Notes: generated by a model from the sequence alone, not told the origin. A stretch of 20,421 nt of DNA from AWTP1-13 sp036280295 (GCA_036280295.1 DASURA010000384.1:1-20421); one strand, 5' to 3'. Positions 6,870-14,767 are shown, counted from the stretch's first letter. Made by a program: numbers and translations.

Positions 6870-7251
6870 GTGCGGGCTTCCGTGGCGTCCCCAGGGGCAT
6901 CCCTGGCGAGCCTTGAAAAAGCAACTATTACGTGCAACAATTCAAACTATGATCAACCGCACCATAGTCTTGCTGGGCGCGCCGATTTCGCGCCTCTTTC
7001 TGCACCAAGTCTTTTACCCAAGCCATTCAGACTATCCCTGACTCCAAACCACCTTTGGAGCACGCGGGAACCTACGGGATCCCTGAGACTTACCAACGCG
7101 TGATCAGTCGTTACCACAGGACACGGTAACGTGCTGAGACCTTACCGAGGTGTCACCAACCGGGTGACCGGACTTTGTTATAGTGTGCTCGGTCCGATGG
7201 GGACCGACTGGAGCAGCGGGCGTCAGAACGAAGCGCCTGCTGGACGGAGAG
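6870..7251 (+). other. rluD-rpoH spacer with several strong inverted repeats
   Basis: No gene is seen in these 382 bases. Three good hairpins occur: CTCCAAA/TTTGGAG with a CCACC loop (7042-7060), CGTTACC/GGTAACG with a 9-base loop (7109-7131), and GTCACC/GGTGAC with an AACCG loop (7152-7168). A second pairing, CGGTAA (7124-7129) with TTACCG (7142-7147), would exclude the middle hairpin. A direct repeat CTGAGAC-TTACC is present at about 7083-7094 and 7134-7146. None has a terminal T-run, so these look like leader or operator structure rather than terminators. Confidence 0.5.
6913..6941 (+). promoter_or_regulatory. Candidate promoter upstream of rpoH
   Basis: TTGAAA at 6913-6918 is followed after 17 bases by AACAAT at 6936-6941, with TATGAT at 6948-6953 as another possible -10. 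A separate -10-like TATAGT is at 7179-7184 without a good -35. If the upstream site is used, the rpoH messenger has a leader of about 300 bases; if the downstream one is used, only about 60. Confidence 0.3.
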
Positions 7252-8151
7252 ATGATCGCAAAGCTCCCGACGATTGCCGGTGATTCCGGCGGACTGGTGC
7301 GGTATCTGGAGGAAATCCGCAAATTCCCCATGCTGGAGCCCGAGGAGGAGTTCATGCTCGCCAAGCGTTGGCAGGAGCATGAGGACTCTGACGCGGCCCA
7401 TAAGCTTGTCACCTCCCATCTGCGTCTGGTGACGCGGATCGCCATGGGCTATCGCGGCTATGGGCTGCCGATCGGCGAGGTGATCTCCGAGGGCAATGTC
7501 GGGCTGATGCAAGCGGTGAAGCGCTTCGAGCCGGACAAGGGCTTCCGGCTTGCCACCTATGCCATGTGGTGGATCCGGGCCTCGATCCAGGAATACATCC
7601 TGCGCTCATGGAGCCTGGTGAAGATGGGCACCACGGCCGCGCAGAAGAAGCTGTTCTTCAACCTTCGGCGCATGAAGGGGCAGATCAAGGCACTGGACGA
7701 TGGCGACCTGCGGCCCGACCAGGTGAAGAAGATCGCCACCACCTTGGGTGTGCCCGAGGACGATGTGGTCTCCATGAACCGGCGGCTTGGCGGGGATGCT
7801 TCTCTCAACGCGCCGGTACGCGCCGATGCCGAGGGCGGCGGCGAGTGGCAGGACTGGCTGGTGGACGATGCGCCGGACCAGGAGGAGCGTCTCGTCGAGT
7901 CGGAGGAACTGTCGCAGCGCCGGTCGTACCTGGCCAACGCCATGAGCACGCTCAACGAGCGCGAGCGCCGCATCTTCGAGGCGCGGCGGCTAGCCGAGGA
8001 GCCGGCGACGCTGGAGGACTTGTCGGAGGAGTTCGGCGTGAGCCGCGAGCGCATCCGGCAGATCGAGGTGCGCGCCTTCGAAAAGGTGCAGGCGGCGGTC
8101 CAGAAGGCCGCCCGGCGCGACGACGTAGGCGCCGCCGCCCCGGCGCATTGA
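7252..8151 (+). CDS. rpoH: Heat-shock sigma factor RpoH (sigma-32)
   Basis: The 299-residue product directs RNA polymerase to heat-shock promoters. Region 1.2 starts at LVRYLEEIRKFPMLEPEEEF. Region 2 has the conserved HLRLVTRIAMGYRGYGLP and FRLATYAMWWIRASIQEY segments. The diagnostic RpoH box QKKLFFNLRRMKG follows, and region 4.2 near the C-terminus contains TLEDLSEEFGVSRERIRQIE, the helix-turn-helix that reads the -35 box. The ATG at 7252 follows GGACGGAGAG; an earlier in-frame ATG at 7183 would add 23 residues not typical of the family and overlaps a possible -10 box. Length and sequence are close to other alphaproteobacterial RpoH proteins. Control may act through the structured upstream region and through a perfect terminator downstream. 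Confidence 0.97.
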   Translation: MIAKLPTIAGDSGGLVRYLEEIRKFPMLEPEEEFMLAKRWQEHEDSDAAHKLVTSHLRLVTRIAMGYRGYGLPIGEVISEGNVGLMQAVKRFEPDKGFRLATYAMWWIRASIQEYILRSWSLVKMGTTAAQKKLFFNLRRMKGQIKALDDGDLRPDQVKKIATTLGVPEDDVVSMNRRLGGDASLNAPVRADAEGGGEWQDWLVDDAPDQEERLVESEELSQRRSYLANAMSTLNERERRIFEARRLAEEPATLEDLSEEFGVSRERIRQIEVRAFEKVQAAVQKAARRDDVGAAAPAH

Positions 8152-8209
8152 GCCTGCGGCCGGCTGGCGCGCGAGCGTGGCGACCAGTCAGCCCAGGCTG
8201 GTCATAATC

Positions 8210-8249
8210 GGATGGCCCCTCGTCAGGCGAGGGGCCATCCGTCTTTTTT
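8210..8249 (+). terminator. Rho-independent terminator of rpoH
   Basis: GGATGGCCCCTCG (8210-8222) pairs perfectly over 13 bases with CGAGGGGCCATCC (8228-8240) around a TCAGG loop, followed by GTC and six Ts. The minus-strand reading lacks a T-run, so it should stop only rpoH transcription, before the convergent MarR gene. Confidence 0.95.
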
Positions 8250-8264
8250 GGGCCGTACGCGGGA

Positions 8265-8720
8265 TCAGGCCTGCGGCGACAGCTTCTGCAGCGTGTCGAC
8301 AATGGCGGCAAGATCGTTGATGAACTTGTCGCGCTTGCTGTCCGGCAGGGCCTCCAGGATGCGGTCATCGACTTTCCTGGCCAGCGGCTCTGCAGTGCGC
8401 AGCGCCTTGCGTCCGTCGTCGGTGAGCTTCACCGCGTAGGCACGGGCATCCTCCTTCGTCCGCCGGCGTTGCAACAGCCCTTTGCGCTGCATGCGGCGTA
8501 CGATATCGGCCAGCGTCGAACGGTCGATCCCGGTGCGCTCGACCAGCCCCGTCTGGCTGAGACCTTCGTTCTGCGAAACAGTAACGAGGACGGCCAGCTG
8601 GCGCGGGGTCAGGCCGTCCACTTTCATCTCGGCGTGAAAGATATCTCCGGCACACTGGCCCGCCCGGTGCAGAAGATGGATGGGCGAGCGGTTAAGCCGA
8701 TCAGTCGTATCGCGCTTCAT
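8265..8720 (-). CDS. MarR-family transcriptional regulator
   Basis: The product (151 residues from ATG 8720; a GTG at 8768 would give 167) has the MarR winged-helix fold. Central helices include LTPRQLAVLVTVSQNEGLSQTGLVERTGIDRSTLADIVRRM split over about residues 38-80. The wing motif RRRTKEDARAYAVKLTDDGR contains the D-x-R-A/Y pattern conserved in MarR proteins. Amphipathic N- and C-terminal helices provide dimerisation. Such proteins usually repress neighbouring genes for efflux or aromatic-compound metabolism and are released by small ligands. No obvious target is adjacent: rpoH is convergent, and the upstream 600 bases hold no clear gene. A 16-base palindrome at 8817-8832 could be its own operator. 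The preferred start lacks a strong ribosome site. Confidence 0.88.
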   Translation of the reverse strand: MKRDTTDRLNRSPIHLLHRAGQCAGDIFHAEMKVDGLTPRQLAVLVTVSQNEGLSQTGLVERTGIDRSTLADIVRRMQRKGLLQRRRTKEDARAYAVKLTDDGRKALRTAEPLARKVDDRILEALPDSKRDKFINDLAAIVDTLQKLSPQA

Positions 8721-8816
8721 TGCTAGTTCAAGTTGCCCTCTGTTGAGTGGAGCTCTGACCCTCTCCACACGCTGGCGCGCGCAATCGCCAAGCCGGCAGA
8801 CGTTCCGTGGCGGGTC

Positions 8817-8832
8817 AGTCTTATGTAAGACT
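8817..8832. promoter_or_regulatory. Candidate MarR operator AGTCTTATGTAAGACT
   Basis: Arms AGTCTTA and TAAGACT form a perfect 7-base inverted repeat around a central TG. The size and symmetry suit a MarR dimer, and it lies 97 bases upstream of the preferred MarR start, where TACATA on the minus strand could serve as a -10 box. The assignment is by position and symmetry only. Confidence 0.4.
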
Positions 8833-9334
8833 ACACGGAATTTGTTGATGTGTCATCGGCTTTTGTGTGACGGAGTGTCCCACTTTCGACGCATGATGAA
8901 GCTGTCAGGGTGCAAATCGTCTGCCGATGGCAGCTCAGAGACCAACCGGAAAGATGGCTCCTAACCTTGCGGGCGCGCCCCAGCGGTTGTGAGAAATTCC
9001 TGCCACACCACGTCGTTGAGAATAATCCATCGATGGCAACGGAAGCCACCAGACGATCCGTAGAGTGTTAATCCCTTGGAAGACTAGGTGCGAATCGCAA
9101 CCCTTGTCATCGCGATATTTGGCACGCAGCCCCACCTTAGGGAAGAAATGAGAGCATCCAAGAGCATCTGGCGGGATGATCGACAAGGCCGCGCCATCGC
9201 GCGGCTGTCATATCGGAGCGAATTTCTCGATCTCGAATCGCACGAGCAATCGTGAAATTGACCAGTGCCCTTCGTATCGTGAAAATTGCTGCCGATTTTG
9301 CGGCACGCCGCGATGAAATTTCGCAATCCGAACA
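8833..9334. other. Gene-free stretch between MarR gene and yciB
   Basis: About 500 bases with no convincing gene on either strand. GC content looks lower than in neighbouring genes. Visible details are a near-perfect direct repeat ATCGTGAAATTG (9249-9260) and ATCGTGAAAATTG (9276-9288), and a short hairpin GCGGC-AC-GCCGC (9300-9311) 24 bases past the yciB stop, which may help end the dapF-yciB transcript. Confidence 0.5.
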
Positions 9335-9943
9335 CTAATTGTCGGCCTGCGTGGCCTCGTAGCGCTTGATCAGCCTCACCTGGGCGATGGCGAACAGGAA
9401 CGTCAGCGGCAGGATGCCCCAGACCTTGAAGTTCACCCATGTCGGTTGCGAGGTGAGGCGCCACACTGCCTCGTTGAGGGCCGCCATCGCCAGAAAGAAC
9501 CCGATCCACCGTACGGTGAGCTTATGCCAGCCGGCATCGGTGAGCTGCAGGGCCTCGCCCATCAGGAGCTTGAGAAGCGGACGGCCGACAACGAGGCCGT
9601 AGCCGAGGACACCGGCAAATATGAGATTGATGATGGTCGGCTTCATCATCACGAACTTTGGATCCTGCAGCCAGATCGTTAGGCCACCGAAGACCACGAC
9701 GAGGGCAGCCGTGACCAGCGGCGGGAGGGAGAAACGACCGAGCACGATGCGGGAGGCGGCGAGCGCGGCGACGGTTGCCGCCATGAGGATGCCGGTCGCC
9801 CAATAGATGCCGGCTTCGGGCTGGTAGCGTTCGGCCAGATAGTACGTGGCGAAAAAAGCGACCAGCGGCCCGAAATCGATGAGCGCTTTGGCGACGGGCG
9901 AGGCGGCCTCGCGGCGGCTGCTGGACGTAGCCTCTTGGCTCAT
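9335..9943 (-). CDS. yciB: YciB/IspZ family inner-membrane (septation) protein
   Basis: The 202-residue product is a polytopic membrane protein of the YciB/septation protein A family, linked in other bacteria to cell division and envelope upkeep. After a short polar N-terminus it reads ALIDFGPLVAFFATYYLAE at about residues 20-38. It then has about five membrane helices and the family segments FGGLTIWLQDPKFVMMKPT, NLIFAGVLGYG, LTDAGWHKLTVRW, LNEAVWR and WVNFKVWGILPLTFLFAIAQ. It ends in RLIKRYEATQADN. This is the canonical copy: all of the family's recognisable motifs are present. It is last in the dapF-mtaB-ftsY cluster and directly follows a second, more diverged family member with a 63-base gap. 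Confidence 0.92.
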   Translation of the reverse strand: MSQEATSSSRREAASPVAKALIDFGPLVAFFATYYLAERYQPEAGIYWATGILMAATVAALAASRIVLGRFSLPPLVTAALVVVFGGLTIWLQDPKFVMMKPTIINLIFAGVLGYGLVVGRPLLKLLMGEALQLTDAGWHKLTVRWIGFFLAMAALNEAVWRLTSQPTWVNFKVWGILPLTFLFAIAQVRLIKRYEATQADN

Positions 9944-10006
9944 GTGGGTGGCGCCTGCTTTTGATCTGCCCGTCCGATCGGTCGCCTTAACCGGCGTCGC
10001 CGAAGG

Positions 10007-10669
10007 TCACGCTGGAGTCGTGTCTGGCCTGGAGAGCCTGGGATCGGGCAGGCGGTAGCGCTGCATGCGCCGGACTTGCCACCAGAAATACAGCCCCGTG
10101 GCAGGCATCACGATAAAGATCTTGAACAGGATCCAGATATCGATGCCCGTAAACAGGTGATTGAGCGCCAGCATCTCAAAGCCGTCGAAGCCGAGCCGCA
10201 CCGCCTCGTTGGCAATCGCGGTGGCCAGGAAGAACAGCGCCACGTTGCGCGTGAACTTGTGCCAGCCCTCCTCGGTGTAATGGAAGGTCTTGCCGAACAC
10301 GAAGCGGAAGAAGTCATGGCCGGTACGCTGGCCAATCCACAGGAAGGCAGCGACCATCGAGTTGAAGATCGTGACCTTGATCTGCACCCACATCGGATCA
10401 TGCGTGATCATCGTCAGGGTGGCAAAAACAATGCTAATGCCACCGGCGATGAACGGCATCACCGGGGGCCGGCCAAGCACCCACAAGGTTGCGACCAGGG
10501 ACGCAACGGTGGCAACGATCAGCGCCACGCAGCCGGCCAAGATGCCGTGGATCCCGTTGACGATGAACATCGCCACCAGCGGCCCGATCTCGCCGAGGAC
10601 GCTGACCGTCTGCTCGGTGTTGAACGGGTAATGTCGCCTGCGCCCATGATGCATCGCTTCGACTGCCAC
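10007..10669 (-). CDS. Diverged YciB/IspZ-family membrane protein (tandem paralogue)
   Basis: The 220-residue product shares the YciB plan with the next gene: GEIGPLVAMFIVNGIHG near the start, DPMWVQIKVTIFNSMVAAFLWIG in the middle, then EEGWHKFTRNVALFFLA and ANEAVR. In place of the canonical C-terminal WVNFKVWGILPLTFLF it has a longer segment ending IWILFKIFIVMPATGLYFWWQ. Several membrane helices are evident and the tail is basic. The start is uncertain: GTG at 10669 or ATG at 10654, neither with a strong ribosome site. It begins 48 bases after the ftsY stop and belongs to the same transcript. Having two family members side by side suggests an old duplication followed by specialisation, perhaps as partners in one complex. 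Confidence 0.85.
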   Translation of the reverse strand: MAVEAMHHGRRRHYPFNTEQTVSVLGEIGPLVAMFIVNGIHGILAGCVALIVATVASLVATLWVLGRPPVMPFIAGGISIVFATLTMITHDPMWVQIKVTIFNSMVAAFLWIGQRTGHDFFRFVFGKTFHYTEEGWHKFTRNVALFFLATAIANEAVRLGFDGFEMLALNHLFTGIDIWILFKIFIVMPATGLYFWWQVRRMQRYRLPDPRLSRPDTTPA

Positions 10670-10717
10670 TCTTGTTCTTCAGGCGGCTCCTTGCGAGCCC
10701 TCCCCGTTCTCGTTTCC

Positions 10718-12253
10718 TTAGCCCAGCGCAATGGCACGCGCAAACTCGCGGGCATCGAACTCGGAAAGATCCTCGACGCCTTCGCCCACGCCGATGGCGT
10801 GCACGGGCAATCCGAACCGCGCCGAGATGGCAACCAGGATGCCTCCCCTGGCGGTGCCGTCGAGCTTCGTCATTATCAGGCCCGTGACGCCGGCCTTGTC
10901 CTTGAAGACTTCCACTTGGTTAAGGGCGTTCTGGCCCGTGGTGGCGTCGAGCACGAGCAGGACGTGATGCGGTGCGGCCGGGTCGATCTTGCGCAGGACG
11001 CGAATAACCTTCTCCAACTCCTCCATCAGCGCCTGCTTGTTCTGCAGGCGGCCGGCGGTATCGACCAACAATACGTCACAGTCCTTCTCGCGCGCCTGCG
11101 TGAGCGCGTCGAAGACAAGGCCGGCAGCATCGGCACCGACCTTGCGGGCAATCACCTCGGAGCCGGTCCGCTCGCCCCAGATTTTCAGCTGATCGATCGC
11201 CGCAGCCCGGAAGGTGTCGCCGGCCGCCATCATCACCCTGCTGCCCTGGCTGGCGAGGCTCTGTGCGAGCTTGCCGATGGTGGTCGTCTTGCCGGTCCCG
11301 TTGACACCCACGACCAGCACTACCTGCACGCCTTCGCCGCGGGCGATCAGCAGGGGCTGGGCGACCGGCGCCAGCACCCGCTCCACCTCGGCGGCCAGGA
11401 CGGCGCGCACCTCCTCGGTGGTGACCTCCTTGTCGTGCCGGCCCTTGGCCAGGGCATCTGTGATGCGGGCGGCGGTGTCGACGCCGAGGTCGGCCTGGAT
11501 CAATAGATCCTCCAGTTCCTGCAGCGTGTCGGCATCGAGCTTCCGCTTGGTGAAAATGCCGGCAATGTTCTGCGCCAGGTTCGTCGATGTCTTGGCGAGG
11601 CCCTGCCGGAGCCGCTGGAACCAAGTGGGCCGCCTTCCGGGTGGAGGCGGCGGCTCGGGCACGACGGGGCCGGCGGGCGCAGTCGGCGGCGCAACGGAGG
11701 CGGCAGCGGAAGACTCGCTGCGAAGAGCGATGGAAGGCGGCGCGTCGGCCGCGGCGGGGGTCGCGCTGGTGCGCACCTCGGCGACCGGCTCGGCCTCGAT
11801 CGTGGGCGCCTCGAACGTCGCGCGGGCCTCGACGAGAGGCGCTTCCACAGCGCCCAGAGCAACCTCTGCGTGCGACATCTCTCCGGAACCGGACTCGCCT
11901 GGTACCGCCAAGTCGGCAACCGGCGGCGGCTCAAAGCCGGCAGGCTCGGCGGCCGGAGGTGCGTCAACGTGAACAACCGGCGGCGCTGCGGTCTCAGGCA
12001 CGGGCGCAGGTGGCGGCGGCCGCCATCGTGGCTCGACCGCAGACGGCGCGTGCCCTGGAGCCCTATTGTCCACCTCCGGTGGCACCGGAACCCGAGGCTC
12101 GGGCTGCGGCGGAGGTGCGTACGCCTCATGCACCGCGGGCGGCGGCGCAATCTCCTCCTCGACAGGCCCCGACGCCGGCTCCTCGCCGCGCCCAAACACA
12201 CGCCGGAAGGCGGCGAAGAAACCGCCGCGCTTTTTTGCAGGTTGATCGGTCAC
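10718..12253 (-). CDS. ftsY: Signal recognition particle receptor FtsY
   Basis: FtsY is the GTPase that docks SRP-bound ribosomes at the inner membrane. A basic start (KKRGGFFAAFRRVFGR) could bind membrane. It is followed by an unusually Pro/Ala/Glu-rich, low-complexity acidic domain of about 180 residues, then the NG core from about residue 210. N-domain helices include LQELEDLLIQADLGVDTA. The G domain has the P-loop GVNGTGKTT at about 316-324, GDTFRAAAIDQLK, DTAGRLQNK, TKLDGTARGG and the final VGEGVEDLSEFDAREFARAI. I chose the GTG at 12253, whose GTGA overlaps the mtaB stop by 4 bases; a GTG three codons upstream (12262) is the other option. The length of about 511 is in the family range. 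It lies between mtaB and the two yciB genes. Confidence 0.96.
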   Translation of the reverse strand: MTDQPAKKRGGFFAAFRRVFGRGEEPASGPVEEEIAPPPAVHEAYAPPPQPEPRVPVPPEVDNRAPGHAPSAVEPRWRPPPPAPVPETAAPPVVHVDAPPAAEPAGFEPPPVADLAVPGESGSGEMSHAEVALGAVEAPLVEARATFEAPTIEAEPVAEVRTSATPAAADAPPSIALRSESSAAASVAPPTAPAGPVVPEPPPPPGRRPTWFQRLRQGLAKTSTNLAQNIAGIFTKRKLDADTLQELEDLLIQADLGVDTAARITDALAKGRHDKEVTTEEVRAVLAAEVERVLAPVAQPLLIARGEGVQVVLVVGVNGTGKTTTIGKLAQSLASQGSRVMMAAGDTFRAAAIDQLKIWGERTGSEVIARKVGADAAGLVFDALTQAREKDCDVLLVDTAGRLQNKQALMEELEKVIRVLRKIDPAAPHHVLLVLDATTGQNALNQVEVFKDKAGVTGLIMTKLDGTARGGILVAISARFGLPVHAIGVGEGVEDLSEFDAREFARAIALG

Positions 12254-13701
12254 AGCGCACACTTGGGGGCAAGCGGCTCGCCGCGCAAGCGGGACCCGTC
12301 GGTTCCGGCGATGCGGACGTTCACAAGGGCGCCAGCCGATGCGAGGTCAGGCGCGATATCCACCTCCGCGAAAGCCGGCGTGCGGCCGAGTCCGGGCTGC
12401 TCGGCCAGCACCTCGGTCTCATGTCCGACCTGGGCGCTGAGGTAGCCGGCGAGGGCCGCACGGCCCTTTTGTCGCAGCCTCGCCGCGCGCTCCTTGATGG
12501 CCGCGCCTGCCACCTGTGGCATGCGCGCCGCCGGCGTACCGGGCCGGCGCGAGTAGGGGAAGACGTGCAGGAAGCTGAGGCCGCAATCATCGACGAGGTC
12601 GAGCGAGCCCTCGAACATCTCCTCCGTCTCGGTCGGAAAGCCGGCGATCAGGTCGGCGCCAAAGGCCACGTCCGGCCGCAGTCGCCGCACCTGCTCGCAG
12701 AACGCAACCGCCTCGGCACGTGTGTGCCGCCGCTTCATGCGCTTCAGGATCATATCGTCACCCGACTGCAGGGAAAGATGCAGATGCGGCATCAGGCGCG
12801 GCTCCTCGGCAATGGCGTCGAGCAGCGCCGTATCGGCCTCGACCTGGTCGATCGATGAGAGCCGGAGCCGGGGCAGATCTGGCACATGGCGCAGGATATG
12901 GCGGACAAGCCCGCCCAGTCGCATCGGCCCCGGCAGGTCCTGGCCGTAGGCGGTGATGTCAACCCCGGTGAGGACGATCTCGCGATAGCCGGCCTCGATG
13001 AGGCGCTGTGCCTGCCGCACCACCTCGCCGGCCGGCACCGAGCGCGACGGTCCGCGGCCGAAGGGAATGATGCAGAACGTACAGCGGTGGTCGCAGCCGT
13101 TCTGGATCTGCATGAAGGCGCGGGCGCGCGAGCCGAAGCCGTCGATCATGGCCGAGGCGGTCTCGCGCACCGACATGATGTCGTTGACGAGCACCTTCGG
13201 GCTGTCGGCGACGCTCAAAGCGCCCAGACTCCGGCCTAGGCTGTGGAACGTCTCGCTGCGCATCTTCTCGGCATTGCCGATCACGGCATCCACTTCGGCC
13301 ATGTCGGCGAAGCGGGCGGGCTCGACCTGCGCGGCGCAGCCAGTCACGACGATATGGGCATTGGGACGCTCGCGCCGCAACCTGCGGATGGTCTGGGTCG
13401 CCTGGCGCACCGCCTCGGAGGTGACGGCGCAGGTGTTGATGATGACCGCATCGTCGAGCCCCGCCGCCTCGGCATGCTGGCGCATGACCTCCGATTCGTA
13501 GGCATTGAGGCGGCAGCCCATGGTGACGATGTGAAGGGGGCGCGGAGCCCCCTCTCCCGGTGCCTCTTCCGGCATGGGGAGAGGGTCGGGGTGAGGGCCA
13601 GCTGCACACGCGGAGCTCTCCCTTTGATCCTGCCCCTCACCCCGCAAGCGGGGAGAGGGCGTGTCTCGGAGCGTCGCACGGGGAGAGGGAGATCCGCTCA
13701 T
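12250..13701 (-). CDS. mtaB: tRNA t6A37 methylthiotransferase MtaB, with repeat-derived N-terminal extension
   Basis: MtaB is a radical-SAM enzyme that converts t6A at position 37 of tRNAs to ms2t6A. The N-terminal iron-sulfur domain has Cys in MGCRLNAYESE (residue 63), NTCAVT and VTGCAAQ. The radical-SAM cluster motif CDHRCTFC is present with FGRGPSRS after it, then LTGVDITAYG, LHLSLQSGDD, DLIAGFPTETEEMFE and a C-terminal TRAM-like domain. The ATG at 13701 is one base after the dapF stop (TGAGATG), as expected for coupled genes. Residues about 5-53 (SPRLRGEGQ, PHPDPLPMPEE) come from a palindromic repeat inserted in frame, so the real enzyme core starts near residue 54. An ATG inside the repeat (codon 43) could also serve as start. 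The gene overlaps ftsY by 4 bases at its 3' end. Confidence 0.93.
   Translation of the reverse strand: MSGSPSPRATLRDTPSPRLRGEGQDQRESSACAAGPHPDPLPMPEEAPGEGAPRPLHIVTMGCRLNAYESEVMRQHAEAAGLDDAVIINTCAVTSEAVRQATQTIRRLRRERPNAHIVVTGCAAQVEPARFADMAEVDAVIGNAEKMRSETFHSLGRSLGALSVADSPKVLVNDIMSVRETASAMIDGFGSRARAFMQIQNGCDHRCTFCIIPFGRGPSRSVPAGEVVRQAQRLIEAGYREIVLTGVDITAYGQDLPGPMRLGGLVRHILRHVPDLPRLRLSSIDQVEADTALLDAIAEEPRLMPHLHLSLQSGDDMILKRMKRRHTRAEAVAFCEQVRRLRPDVAFGADLIAGFPTETEEMFEGSLDLVDDCGLSFLHVFPYSRRPGTPAARMPQVAGAAIKERAARLRQKGRAALAGYLSAQVGHETEVLAEQPGLGRTPAFAEVDIAPDLASAGALVNVRIAGTDGSRLRGEPLAPKCAL
13543..13690. repeat. GC-rich palindromic repeat element inside the mtaB 5' end
   Basis: This stretch contains several nested inverted repeats. 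CCCTCTCCC (13550-13558) pairs with GGGAGAGGG (13577-13585). GGGGTGAGGG (13588-13597) pairs with CCCTCACCCC (13634-13643). CCCCGC-AA-GCGGGG (13640-13653) is a tight hairpin. GGGGAGAGGG recurs at 13650-13659 and 13680-13689. Elements translating as SPRLRGEG and PHPDPLP are scattered through many Hyphomicrobiales genomes. Here one lies between the dapF stop and the first conserved MtaB residues and keeps the frame open. Confidence 0.8.
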
Positions 13702-13702
13702 C

Positions 13703-14554
13703 TCACGCCACCCTGCCGGCTTCGAGCTGGCCGGCGTGCTCGAACTGTACGGGGCCGGTCATCCAGATGCGGTCGTCGTCGCGCCACTCGATCTGGAGCG
13801 CCCCGCCGGGCACCGTGACCGTGACATGGCGCTCCGCCAGCCCCTTGCGCGCGGCGCAGACGGCGGTTGCGCATGCCGCGCTGCCGCACGCTCTGGTAAG
13901 GCCGGCGCCGCGCTCCCAGGTGCGCACGACGATGCTCCGTGGCGTGGTCACCCGGGCGAGCGAGATGTTGGCGCGCTCCGGAAACAACGGGTGCGTCTCC
14001 AGCGGCGGCCCGAGGCGGGCCAGATCGTAGGCATACGGGTCATCGACCCAGAACACCGCGTGCGGGTTGCCGACGTTGACGACCGAGGGCGCGCTCAGTT
14101 GCCGGCCGTCGCCAGTGTCGATCGTCAGAGCGATGGCTTTCGAATCCTGAAATGGCCGGGCAAGCGGAATATCCTGCCAGCTGCACCGAGGCCGCCCCAT
14201 GTCCACCGAGATGCGGGCGGCGTCGGTGACGTGGGCCTCCAGCACGCCGGCATGCGTCTCGAACCTGAGTGCCTTGCGGCCGCTGCCTTCGGCGACCACC
14301 CAGCTCACGCAGCGCATGCCGTTGCCGCAGGCGCCAGCCTCGGAGCCGTCGATGTTGTAGATCTGGACATAGGCGTCCGTCTCGGCCGTCCTGGGGTCCC
14401 GCAGCACCATCATCTGGTCAAAGTGCGAGGCGGTGCCATGGCCGATGGCCCGCACCGCCGCGGCATCGAGCGTCTCGGCGCGCCCGCGCAGATCGACCAC
14501 CAGGATCTCGTTGCCGAGCCCGTTCATCTTCTGGAAAGGGATGGACGTGGACAT
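13703..14554 (-). CDS. dapF: Diaminopimelate epimerase
   Basis: DapF interconverts LL- and meso-diaminopimelate in the lysine and peptidoglycan pathway. The 283-residue product has the family start FQKMNGLGNEILVVD. Both catalytic cysteines are in place: Cys76 in ACGNGMRC and Cys223 in ACGSAACA, one from each half of the pseudo-symmetric fold. NVGNPHAVFWV at about 160-170 is also typical. The length is normal. The ATG at 14554 opens the dapF-mtaB-ftsY-yciB-yciB cluster; the next start (mtaB) is one base past its stop. The 213-base spacer upstream is shared with a divergent small gene. Possible -10-like sequences (TTATAC and CATATAAGG on the minus strand) lie within 35 bases of the start, without a clear -35. 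Confidence 0.96.
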   Translation of the reverse strand: MSTSIPFQKMNGLGNEILVVDLRGRAETLDAAAVRAIGHGTASHFDQMMVLRDPRTAETDAYVQIYNIDGSEAGACGNGMRCVSWVVAEGSGRKALRFETHAGVLEAHVTDAARISVDMGRPRCSWQDIPLARPFQDSKAIALTIDTGDGRQLSAPSVVNVGNPHAVFWVDDPYAYDLARLGPPLETHPLFPERANISLARVTTPRSIVVRTWERGAGLTRACGSAACATAVCAARKGLAERHVTVTVPGGALQIEWRDDDRIWMTGPVQFEHAGQLEAGRVA

Positions 14555-14767
14555 GCGCCCTTATATGGCGAGGTGGTATAAGAACACAATCGATCGCGCG
14601 GCCCGGCTGTCCGCCGGGTCAGGCCCTCGGCTCGGCCTCCTTTATTCTCCTGCGCATTAGCGGCGAGGGGTTGACCGCGAAACACGATCCGGAATGCCGC
14701 AGCGCGTCTTAGCACCGCCGACGGGCACCAAGACTGCATCCATGCGGAAGCCAGGGGAGCCTCGCGA

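Noticed and set aside
9249..9288. Direct repeat ATCGTGAAA(A)TTG as a possible iteron or CRISPR unit
   Set aside because: Only two copies that differ in length, no spacer-repeat periodicity and no nearby cas or replication gene.
10076..11506. 476-codon plus-strand open frame
   Set aside because: It is antisense to ftsY and the yciB paralogue, both of which have clear motifs in order.
11587..12858. 423-codon Arg/Ala/Pro-rich plus-strand frame
   Set aside because: It is antisense to the low-complexity part of ftsY and to mtaB; the high GC content leaves stop-free shadows.
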